From positions 1 through 56,834 of the forward strand of contig CAITVX010000028.1 in assembly GCA_903895995.1 (NCBI GenBank): 56,834 bases of DNA, given 5' to 3'. The position numbers were made by a program, and so were the translations under genes. The notes beneath the pieces were generated by a model, which worked only from the letters and a program-made list of their open reading frames with translations, was not told the origin of the DNA and did not search any database. This stretch comes from an uncultured Actinomycetes bacterium (GTDB lineage: Bacteria > Actinomycetota > Actinomycetes > Nanopelagicales > Nanopelagicaceae). The first letter of the stretch is position 1; every line of letters begins with the position of its first letter. Below, piece after piece: positions 16,808-23,856 of the stretch.

Positions 16808-18318
16808 GCGATCTTCTCTCCAGTCATGGCCAATCCGAGTTGCTCGGGTGTTGTTTTGCGAGGATCGAGATAATCCACAATTGTTCCTCTGAATATCACC
16901 GCTATCCGATCAGAGAGCTGAAAGAGCTCATCTAAATCAGCAGAGACCAAGAGAACTCCTGTGCCCTTGAGTCTTGCCTCGATGAGGTGATCCCAAATAA
17001 TTGCCTGTGCTCCAACGTCGACTCCACGAGTTGGTTGAGCAGCAATTAACATCTTTGGATCGCCAGACATTTCACGTCCAACGATAAATTTCTGCTGATT
17101 TCCACCTGATAGCGCATTCGCCAACACTGTATTACTTGGCGTACGAACATCGAACTCTTCAATGATGCGCTCTGAATCTGCCTTCGCTGCACCCTTATCG
17201 ATCCAGACCCCATTAGACATTGGCTTAGTTTGCTGATGGCCCAAGATTCGGTTCTCCCAGAGGGTTGCGGCCATCATTAATCCATCGCGCTGTCTATCTT
17301 GAGGAATATAACCAACACCGTGATCGCGAATCTCGCGAAGAGTGGAATCTTGCGTATTGAGTCCAACGGTAACCACAGATCCAGAATCTGGCTTCACGAG
17401 GCCCATGATCAACTCAATGAGTTCCGATTGGCCATTTCCCTCAACGCCAGCCAGACCAAGGATCTCGCCCGCGTGGATCTCTAAATTAATACTGTGAAGG
17501 ATTTCACGGCCCGTGCGATCGTTAGCGCTGGCGTTAGTGACAACCAGAACCTTCTCTTCACGAGGTTTCGTGGTTGCAGGTCGCGGTGATGGTAACTCGC
17601 CACCGATCATATATTCAGCGAGTTCTTTCTTGTTGGTCTTTGCAGGAACCAAGTTAGCAACAGTAGTCCCGTGGCGCATCACAGTGATGCTATCTGCGAT
17701 CGCCATCACCTCATCGAGTTTGTGTGAGATGAAGATAATCGTGAGTCCGTTTTGAGTTAAGCCCTTTAAATTCTTAAAGAGATCATCAACCTCTTGTGGC
17801 ACGAGTACTGCAGTTGGTTCATCAAGGATGAGAATCTTTGCTCCACGGAAGAGGACCTTTGCAATTTCTACACGTTGGCGTACGCCGACTCCAAGGTCAG
17901 CTACTAAATCATCGGGACTAATATCAAGTCCATATGTCTTGATGATTGACTGTAGGTGCTCACGCGCTTTGGCATAGTCCACGACGACCTTTGCCTTCAT
18001 TGGCTCGCTGCCGAGCACAATATTTTCTAGGACAGTTGCATTATCAGCCAACATAAAGTGTTGGTGCACCATACCGATGCCAAGTCCGATGGCATCTTGT
18101 GGAGATTTAATTGTTGCAGGGCTTTCAAAGATTGCGATTGTGCCAGCATCTGGCTTTACCATGCCGTAGAGAATCTTCATCAACGTCGATTTACCTGCAC
18201 CATTTTCGCCGATGATGGCGTGAATATTGCCCTTGGCGATAGTTATGTCTACATCATGGTTTGCAACTACTCCAGGATAATTCTTCTCAATTCCCTTTAA
18301 TTCGATTGCAACGCTCAC
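16804..18318 (-). CDS. ABC transporter ATP-binding protein with two nucleotide-binding domains
   Basis: A 504-residue tandem ATPase of the nucleoside/sugar importer family (NupO/YufO, RbsA-like). Domain 1 has Walker A GENGAGKST near residues 37-45, signature LGVGVRQRVEIAK and Walker B ILILDEPTAVL. Domain 2 has a degenerate Walker A (GVEGNGQSE), signature LSGGNQQK and a modified Walker B (MLIAAQPTRGVD). This degeneracy of the second site is normal for the family. It is 108 bases downstream of the binding-protein gene, with a hairpin in between, and overlaps the first permease by 4 bases. Confidence 0.94.
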   Translation of the reverse strand: MSVAIELKGIEKNYPGVVANHDVDITIAKGNIHAIIGENGAGKSTLMKILYGMVKPDAGTIAIFESPATIKSPQDAIGLGIGMVHQHFMLADNATVLENIVLGSEPMKAKVVVDYAKAREHLQSIIKTYGLDISPDDLVADLGVGVRQRVEIAKVLFRGAKILILDEPTAVLVPQEVDDLFKNLKGLTQNGLTIIFISHKLDEVMAIADSITVMRHGTTVANLVPAKTNKKELAEYMIGGELPSPRPATTKPREEKVLVVTNASANDRTGREILHSINLEIHAGEILGLAGVEGNGQSELIELIMGLVKPDSGSVVTVGLNTQDSTLREIRDHGVGYIPQDRQRDGLMMAATLWENRILGHQQTKPMSNGVWIDKGAAKADSERIIEEFDVRTPSNTVLANALSGGNQQKFIVGREMSGDPKMLIAAQPTRGVDVGAQAIIWDHLIEARLKGTGVLLVSADLDELFQLSDRIAVIFRGTIVDYLDPRKTTPEQLGLAMTGEKIA

Positions 18319-18365
18319 AGATTAGATACCTTTCAGCTTTTCACGACAGTGGGAAAATCTAAATA

Positions 18366-18402
18366 GTGATGGTTGCCAAGCGTATTGCCTGACAACCATC
18401 AC
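18366..18402 (-). terminator. Perfect 10-bp stem-loop between binding protein and ABC ATPase genes
   Basis: GTGATGGTTG (18366-18375) and its exact reverse complement CAACCATCAC (18393-18402) enclose a 17-base loop. On the transcribed minus strand the hairpin is followed by a weak, interrupted T-rich stretch (TATTTAGATTTT). It is probably a leaky terminator or a 3'-end stabiliser that raises binding-protein mRNA above that of the membrane components. Confidence 0.6.
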
Positions 18403-18426
18403 AATTTTAAAGCAGTTCCTTAAGGA

Positions 18427-19497
18427 TTAACCTTGTGGAAGTTTTACCTTTGATGGATCTGTTGGTACGACAATTGCGCCTGATGCAAGTGAATACTTGA
18501 TTGTATTTAACTTGGCAATGATCGCAGCTGAGAGGTGATTTCCAGTGGTTGTGAAACCAACTCCGCCGTTAGATGCATCGAAGAAGTGAGCGCCTGCTGT
18601 GAACTTATTCGCAACAACATCACTCAAGAATGAAGCTACGCCGACATCGACGTTCTTCAGCGCTGAAGTCAAGATTGCTGACTTGTACTTCGCATTTGAA
18701 GCATAAAGAGCTTCGTCAGCATCTACACCGATTGACCAGTGACCCTTGCCGAGTTCAAATGCTGCCTTGTGTGCACCTTGTCCAGTTGAACCAGCTGCTG
18801 AGTAAACAACATCTGCACCATTCTGGTACATACCTAGTGCTGATTCGTGGCCCTTATCTGGAGCGTTGAATCCGCTGAAATCAGGTGGGTTAGATGCATA
18901 CGCTGATTGATACTTAATAGTTGGATCAACCTTGGCAACACCAGCCTTGAATCCTGCTTCGAAAGCCTGGATCAAAGGAATGTTTACGCCACCGATGAAG
19001 CCGACGCTCTTAGTCTTTGTTGTAAGAGCTGCTGCCATACCTACGAGGTATGAACCTTCTTCAGCATGGAAGAGGAGGCCTTCAACGTTTGCTGCGCCAT
19101 CGATATTGTCGTCAACGATCGAGAACTTGACGTTAGGGTTCTTTGCAGCAACCTCTTTGAGGGCATTCTCGTATGAGTAGCCAACAACAACGATTGGGTT
19201 AGCGCCAGCTGAGATGAGAAGCTGCAAGCGCTGAGCGCGTGATGCATCTGTATCAGCAGCATTTCCCTGGAGATCCTTCTCGGACCAGCCTGGGTGAGTC
19301 TTTAAGAAAGTTTTGAAACCAATGTAAGCCAATTGGTTAAAGCCTGGTTGTTCTTTTCCACCCAAGTCAAAAGCGATACCAACTAATTTCTTAGGGGCCG
19401 CTGTTGCTTGAGATGAAACTGCTACTACGGAGAGAGTAAGGCTTGCGGCAGCGATGCTCGCAACCATGCCTAATCTTCCGAGATGTTTTCTCTGCAT
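18427..19497 (-). CDS. BMP-family nucleoside-binding protein of the ABC importer
   Basis: A 356-residue periplasmic-binding-like protein of the BMP/PnrA family. Matching features are VGIAFDLGGKEQPGFNQ at the start of the mature part, VVVGYSYENAL, HAEEGSYLVGM and VGFIGGVNIPLIQAFEAGF. The N-terminus is a Sec signal peptide (basic MQRKHLGR, hydrophobic core to about residue 28, ATAA/PKK cleavage-like site). There is no lipobox Cys, unlike most monoderm binding proteins. The start has AAGGAG 9 bases upstream; the same bases also spell GAGAAT at -12 to -7, so leaderless initiation is possible but less likely. It is first gene of the ten-gene operon. Confidence 0.92.
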   Translation of the reverse strand: MQRKHLGRLGMVASIAAASLTLSVVAVSSQATAAPKKLVGIAFDLGGKEQPGFNQLAYIGFKTFLKTHPGWSEKDLQGNAADTDASRAQRLQLLISAGANPIVVVGYSYENALKEVAAKNPNVKFSIVDDNIDGAANVEGLLFHAEEGSYLVGMAAALTTKTKSVGFIGGVNIPLIQAFEAGFKAGVAKVDPTIKYQSAYASNPPDFSGFNAPDKGHESALGMYQNGADVVYSAAGSTGQGAHKAAFELGKGHWSIGVDADEALYASNAKYKSAILTSALKNVDVGVASFLSDVVANKFTAGAHFFDASNGGVGFTTTGNHLSAAIIAKLNTIKYSLASGAIVVPTDPSKVKLPQG

Positions 19498-19539
19498 GCT
19501 TTTATTCTCCTTAAGGGTAGAAAATATCGTCGGGGGGAA

Positions 19540-19551
19540 TCAGGTACCTGA
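19540..19551. promoter_or_regulatory. Candidate operator: 12-bp perfect palindrome
   Basis: TCAGGTACCTGA is a perfect palindrome about 40 bases upstream of the binding-protein start. It is a plausible binding site for a repressor of the nucleoside operon. No regulator gene lies in the window to match it. Confidence 0.4.
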
Positions 19552-19580
19552 CTAACGATTGATGAGAGCCTAATAGAGGT

Positions 19581-19596
19581 GTAGATTTCCGTCTAC
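19581..19596. promoter_or_regulatory. Candidate operator: inverted repeat GTAGA-6-TCTAC
   Basis: GTAGA and TCTAC are separated by six bases. The repeat lies between the two divergent genes, 60 bases before ribokinase. It may be a second regulator site; no motif assignment is made. Confidence 0.3.
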
Positions 19597-19643
19597 CGTT
19601 TACAGCCCCAATTTGAAGAAAATGAAAAACTTAACCAAAAAGA

Positions 19644-19649
19644 GATAAT
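19644..19649 (+). promoter_or_regulatory. Candidate leaderless -10 element of ribokinase gene
   Basis: GATAAT occupies -12 to -7 before ATG 19656, five of six matches to TATAAT. The only Shine-Dalgarno-like bases (AGG) are too close to the ATG to be useful. Confidence 0.5.
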
Positions 19650-19655
19650 AGGTAA

Positions 19656-20588
19656 ATGAGCAATCTTGAGAGCGCCCACATTGTTGTAGTTGGTAGCACC
19701 ATGATCGACATGCTGACTTATTCGAAAAAAATTCCAGGGTCAGGCGAAACTGTGATTGGTGATAATTTCATCACAGGCTTCGGCGGCAAGGGTGCAAACC
19801 AAGCGACAATGGCTCGCCGTTTCGGCGTCAATGTCTCGATGGTCAACACACTTGGTGACGACGTATTCGGAGAGAGTACCCTCGCTAATTTCAAAGCACA
19901 AGGATTTAATACTGATTTCGTAAGGCGAGCACCAGGCGCTAGCGGCGTAGCTCCGATCTGGGTCGAACCTGATGGAACGAACCGAATTATCTGTGTTCCG
20001 GGTGCAAATAATGCGATGACCGAAGAGCAGTCTCAATCTGCCATTGAGACTTTGCCACATATCTCTGTGGTTATCGGTCAGTTAGAGATCCCGCAAAATG
20101 TTACAGCGGCGGCATTTAGAACTGCGCGATCGATGGGTATCCGAACCATTCTCAACCCTGCTCCATTTGCTCCCATCTCCAAAGAGCTTCTCGAAGTAAG
20201 TGATTGGATCATTCCTAACGAGACAGAGTTTGCATCGATGCACCCTGCAGGGCTATCCCCGACTAGTGATGAGATTATCCAAGAGTTTGCGCAATCTCTT
20301 AACTGCCGCTTTGCCGTCACTCTTGGTCAAGCTGGTGCAGCTTTTACAACTCTTGATAACCAGGTCATCCGAGTATCAGCGCCATCTGTCAAAGCGATCG
20401 ATACCACTGGTGCAGGAGATGCCTTTGTAGGTGCATTCTCCGTTGGGCTCGCACTTGGTCTCGATGATGCGACAGCTGTCCGGTTAGGCACCGAATGTGC
20501 ATCCGATAGCGTCACCAGGCTTGGCACTCAATCCTCGTACCCATCGATCGAGCAAGCAAAGGCACTGCTGGCGCGGGTAGAGCGCTAA
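19656..20588 (+). CDS. rbsK: Ribokinase
   Basis: Phosphorylates D-ribose at C5. The 310-residue PfkB-family protein has the N-terminal VVGSTMIDML strand, the GFGGKGANQATMA substrate-binding motif typical of ribokinases, and the C-terminal DTTGAGDAFVGAF signature (D249-D255, catalytic D255). Ribose freed by the nucleoside hydrolases is the likely substrate, which explains its place beside the nucleoside importer. It is divergent from that importer operon. Start ATG 19656 follows a -10-like hexamer without a usable ribosome-binding site. Confidence 0.92.
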   Translation: MSNLESAHIVVVGSTMIDMLTYSKKIPGSGETVIGDNFITGFGGKGANQATMARRFGVNVSMVNTLGDDVFGESTLANFKAQGFNTDFVRRAPGASGVAPIWVEPDGTNRIICVPGANNAMTEEQSQSAIETLPHISVVIGQLEIPQNVTAAAFRTARSMGIRTILNPAPFAPISKELLEVSDWIIPNETEFASMHPAGLSPTSDEIIQEFAQSLNCRFAVTLGQAGAAFTTLDNQVIRVSAPSVKAIDTTGAGDAFVGAFSVGLALGLDDATAVRLGTECASDSVTRLGTQSSYPSIEQAKALLARVER

Positions 20589-20596
20589 TAGAAAGG

Positions 20597-20602
20597 TAGA
20601 GT
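20597..20602 (+). promoter_or_regulatory. Candidate leaderless -10 element of yajQ
   Basis: TAGAGT lies at -12 to -7 before ATG 20609, inside the 20-base gap after ribokinase. A separate leaderless transcript for yajQ is therefore possible, although read-through from rbsK is equally plausible. Confidence 0.35.
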
Positions 20603-20608
20603 AGAGAA

Positions 20609-21100
20609 ATGGCAACAGATTCCAGTTTTGATATCGTCTCCAAAATCGATGAGATGGAAGTTGATAACGCCTTCAACCAAGCCGAGCGTGAGATCGATAC
20701 GCGCTTTGATTTTAAGAACACAGGTGCAAAGCTTGAGAAGAGCACCGGCAAGATCAATATTGAGGCAGATACCGAAGAGAAGGCGAAAGCCGTTCTTGAA
20801 GTTCTCAAGGATAAATTTGTTAAGCGTGGAGTCTCACTCAAGCACCTCGATGCGGGCAAGCCAGAGTTAAGCGGCAAGATCTACAAGATTGCCTGCACAC
20901 TCAAAGAAGGCATCTCGACTGAGAATGCGAAGAAGATTGCAAAGCTGCTCCGTGATGAAGGACCAAAGGGTTTGAAGACTCAGATTCAAGGTGATGAACT
21001 TCGCGTCACGAGTAAGAGCCGCGATGATCTCCAAACTGCAATCGCCATGGTGAAGGATCACCCGTGGGAGTTCGCAGTTCAATTTACAAATTACCGATAA
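20609..21100 (+). CDS. yajQ: YajQ family nucleotide-binding protein
   Basis: A 163-residue YajQ/DUF520 protein with the diagnostic start FDIVSKIDEMEVDNAFNQA, ERDIDTRFDFK-like segment and LRVTSKSRDDLQ near the C-terminus. Homologues bind cyclic di-GMP or nucleotides in some proteobacteria; that function is unproven in actinobacteria. The length is standard for the family. It is followed without a gap by the RarD-type transporter gene. The neighbouring nucleoside genes do not clarify its role. Confidence 0.93.
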   Translation: MATDSSFDIVSKIDEMEVDNAFNQAEREIDTRFDFKNTGAKLEKSTGKINIEADTEEKAKAVLEVLKDKFVKRGVSLKHLDAGKPELSGKIYKIACTLKEGISTENAKKIAKLLRDEGPKGLKTQIQGDELRVTSKSRDDLQTAIAMVKDHPWEFAVQFTNYR

Positions 21101-22000
21101 GTGAAGAGCTACAAACTAGGCCTTCTCTTCGGAGTTGGCGCATATGCCATTTGGGGCCTATTCCCCCTGTATTGGCCCCTTCTTGAACCATCAGGATCAA
21201 TCGAGATCGTTGCAAACCGCTCGGTCTGGACGCTCTTCTTCTGCATCATTGCGCTCTCTTTCTCCCACCAAATAAGGGTGACATTTCAGCTCATGCGTAG
21301 CTGGAATATGTTCTTCAAATTAACTCTCACTTCGATTCTTATCTCGATCAATTGGATCGTCTATATCTGGGGCGTCAATAACAACCATGTAGTCGAGTGC
21401 GCACTTGGTTATTACATTAACCCGCTTATCATCATCGCTTTCGGAGTTCTCTTGCTGAAAGAGAAGATGCGCAGGTTGCAGTGGATCTCTGTTGGTATCG
21501 CCGCGGTAGGCGTTATCGTCCTAACAATTGATTATGGTCGCCCACCTTGGATTGCTCTTACTCTTGCGTTCTCTTGGGGAAGTTACGGAGTCATCAAGAA
21601 ACAACTTGGCATACCAGCGCTGCAAGGTTTAACCATTGAGACCCTCATATCACTCCCCTTCTATGGCGGATACATGATCTATCTAGGAACGCATGGAGAA
21701 TCCCACTTTGGTCAAAAGGCTGGCCTTACAGTCCTTCTAGTGAGCGCAGGAATTGTTACTGCAATTCCACTATTAATGTTTAATGGATCAGGAAATCGAC
21801 TCCCATTTACCATTATTGGACTCTTGCAATACATCACTCCAACACTTCAGTTCATTATCGGAGTTTCAATCCGCCACGAGAAGATGTCTGTTGGAAGTTG
21901 GATTGGATTCTTTATTATTTGGGGCGCTTTATTTGCTCTTGGTTTAGATCTCGTCAAATCAAATAATCAAAGAGAGAATATTGTGAATGCGCAAGCATAA
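21101..22000 (+). CDS. rarD: RarD-type EamA (DMT) transporter
   Basis: A 299-residue drug/metabolite-transporter protein with about ten hydrophobic segments. The N-terminal GVGAYAIWGLFPLYWPLL and VVECALGYYINPL segments are characteristic of the RarD subfamily. Substrate is unknown. It starts at GTG 21101 immediately after the yajQ stop and overlaps nucleoside hydrolase 4 by 14 bases at its 3' end, so these three genes probably form one unit. Confidence 0.9.
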   Translation: MKSYKLGLLFGVGAYAIWGLFPLYWPLLEPSGSIEIVANRSVWTLFFCIIALSFSHQIRVTFQLMRSWNMFFKLTLTSILISINWIVYIWGVNNNHVVECALGYYINPLIIIAFGVLLLKEKMRRLQWISVGIAAVGVIVLTIDYGRPPWIALTLAFSWGSYGVIKKQLGIPALQGLTIETLISLPFYGGYMIYLGTHGESHFGQKAGLTVLLVSAGIVTAIPLLMFNGSGNRLPFTIIGLLQYITPTLQFIIGVSIRHEKMSVGSWIGFFIIWGALFALGLDLVKSNNQRENIVNAQA

Positions 22001-22868
22001 GATAGTTCTCGATACTGATATAGGCACTGATGTTGATGATGCAATGGCCCTCGCACTCTTGCTAGGTAGGGCAGATGTAGAAATTCTTGGCATTACTACT
22101 GTGTACGGTGATACGAAGTTACGCTCACAGATTGCAGCCCGTTATGCAAGGCTTATGGGAGCCAAGCTTAAGATTCACGCCGGTAGTGAGCAAACCTTAT
22201 CTGGCCGCCCAGTATGGGTATCTGGACTTGAAGGCTCTCTTCTTGCAAACCTCGCAGATGAGAACTTCGAAGAATTTAATGGGGTTAATTTTTTAAGAGA
22301 TGCCGTATCTAAAAATCCTGGTGAGATCGATGTGGTTGCAATTGGCCCACTCACAAATATTGCGAGAGTGATTGAGTCAGATCCAAGCTTCGCTAAGAAT
22401 GTAAAACATTTATGGATAATGGGAGGGGAATTTGCTACAGAGTTTGCTGAGCATAATTTCCGCTGCGATGTTCGAGCCACAAAGATTGTTATGGACTCTG
22501 GCATCAACATGACGATTACCGGAGTTGAAATAACTAAACAGTTACAAATAATGCGAAGTGATCTCGAAGTGATCTCTCAGGCTGGGTCGATGGGTTCTTT
22601 GCTCTTTGCTGAAATTGATCAATGGCTTACCTATCGAAAAGAAGATTTTGATGTCCCTCATGATCCCATCGCAATTTTGCCCATGCTAGAACCTGAACTA
22701 TTCACATTCTCAGAAGCTGGAATAGTCGAGATAGAGATCTCAGATTCAGAGATGACCGGAAAGAGCAGATTCTCAGAGCAAAGCACTGGAAATATAAGAA
22801 TCGTTCGTGATTTTAATCGAGTAAAAGTTCAAGCAGAGATTTTGGCTTCAATCCTTCGAGCTGGATAG
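21987..22868 (+). CDS. Nucleoside hydrolase-family protein (copy 4, divergent)
   Basis: A 293-residue IUNH-fold protein. The calcium-site motif is DTDIGTDVDDA (D9, D11, D15, D17, D18), a longer DxGxDxDD variant than the DPGxDD of the other copies. It also has VAIGPLTNIARV and HLWIMGGEF. The C-terminal half is clearly different from copies 1-3, so it may hydrolyse another N-riboside. ATG 21987 lies within the end of the rarD-like gene. Its stop is one base from the end of the converging polyprenyl synthase gene. Confidence 0.88.
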   Translation: MRKHKIVLDTDIGTDVDDAMALALLLGRADVEILGITTVYGDTKLRSQIAARYARLMGAKLKIHAGSEQTLSGRPVWVSGLEGSLLANLADENFEEFNGVNFLRDAVSKNPGEIDVVAIGPLTNIARVIESDPSFAKNVKHLWIMGGEFATEFAEHNFRCDVRATKIVMDSGINMTITGVEITKQLQIMRSDLEVISQAGSMGSLLFAEIDQWLTYRKEDFDVPHDPIAILPMLEPELFTFSEAGIVEIEISDSEMTGKSRFSEQSTGNIRIVRDFNRVKVQAEILASILRAG

Positions 22869-22869
22869 C

Positions 22870-23856
22870 TTAGGAAGTACGCGTAATAATTGCGTCACAG
22901 AGATTAAAGAGTGCATCCTTCGCAACGCCTTCAGGCAGTGAAGTGAGCTGTGTGCGTGCAAGATCTGCATATTCGACCAGAATACGACGAGCATTTGCGA
23001 GCGCCTCGTGGTTGCGCAGCGCAACTAATGTCGATGCAACGATCGCTTCATCGGTAATGGGAGCTGAAAGTATCTTACGAAGCTCGGCATCCTTAGGGTC
23101 ATCAGATTCAAGGATGTAGAGCGTGACTAAGGTTGGCACCCCTTCGCGAAGATCAGTTCCTGGTGTCTTTCCAGACTCATTTGTTTCACTGGCGATATCG
23201 ATGACGTCATCGGCGAGCTGGAAGACTGTCCCGATTAACTCCCCGTACGCGGTAAGGCTCTGTGTAACGGCAGGAGTTGCACCTGCAAGCAAGGCTCCAA
23301 ATCGAATACTTGTTGCAATCAATGAGCTCGTCTTTCCAGAGATCACATGAAGATAATGATCGAGTTGGGATAACCCTGATGTCGAACCTTGAGTCTCAGT
23401 AATTTGGCCGATAACTAATCTCTCAAATGTGGAAGCTTGCAACCGAACAGCCTCAGGCCCAAGGTCTGCCAGTAAATGTGATGCCTTGGCAAAGAGGTAA
23501 TCACCGGTAAGGATCGCGACTGTATTGCCCCATCGATTATTTGCACTCTCTACTCCACGGCGCAATGGCGCTTCATCCATCACATCATCGTGATAGAGAG
23601 TTGCAAGATGAGTTAGTTCGCATACGACGGCTGCTTCAATGATCCCATAAGCAGTTGGATCTCCAAATTGCGCACCAAGTAAAGTTAAGAGTGGACGCAA
23701 GCGCTTTCCGCCAGCCTCAACGAGGTGACGAGATGTCTCAATGACAAGTGGGTACTCGCCTTCGATATGAGAACGTAGAAGGGTTTCTACTCGCTCCATA
23801 TCCGCGGTAAGTGAGCTCTCTAAAGCAGCATCAAGCTGCGGGATTCCAAGTGACAT
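22870..23856 (-). CDS. Long-chain polyprenyl diphosphate synthase (menaquinone side chain)
   Basis: Chain elongation of isoprenyl diphosphates by trans-prenyltransfer. The 328-residue protein has GGKRLRP at 49-55, the first Asp-rich motif DDVMD (D90, D91, D94) and the second DDVID (D216, D217, D220). Residues four and five positions before the first motif are T86 and A85; small residues there favour long products, so a C35-C50 chain is inferred. It overlaps the nuoN stop by one base as the last gene of the menG-nuo operon, which argues that it supplies the menaquinone tail. Confidence 0.9.
   Translation of the reverse strand: MSLGIPQLDAALESSLTADMERVETLLRSHIEGEYPLVIETSRHLVEAGGKRLRPLLTLLGAQFGDPTAYGIIEAAVVCELTHLATLYHDDVMDEAPLRRGVESANNRWGNTVAILTGDYLFAKASHLLADLGPEAVRLQASTFERLVIGQITETQGSTSGLSQLDHYLHVISGKTSSLIATSIRFGALLAGATPAVTQSLTAYGELIGTVFQLADDVIDIASETNESGKTPGTDLREGVPTLVTLYILESDDPKDAELRKILSAPITDEAIVASTLVALRNHEALANARRILVEYADLARTQLTSLPEGVAKDALFNLCDAIITRTS

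Larger units (their letters stand above)
19498..19655. promoter_or_regulatory. Divergent regulatory gap between nucleoside importer operon and ribokinase
   Basis: This 158-base gap must hold the promoters of both the ten-gene nucleoside operon (leftward) and the ribokinase unit (rightward). It contains two inverted repeats described separately, plus the ribokinase -10 candidate. No riboswitch-like structure was recognised. Confidence 0.6.
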
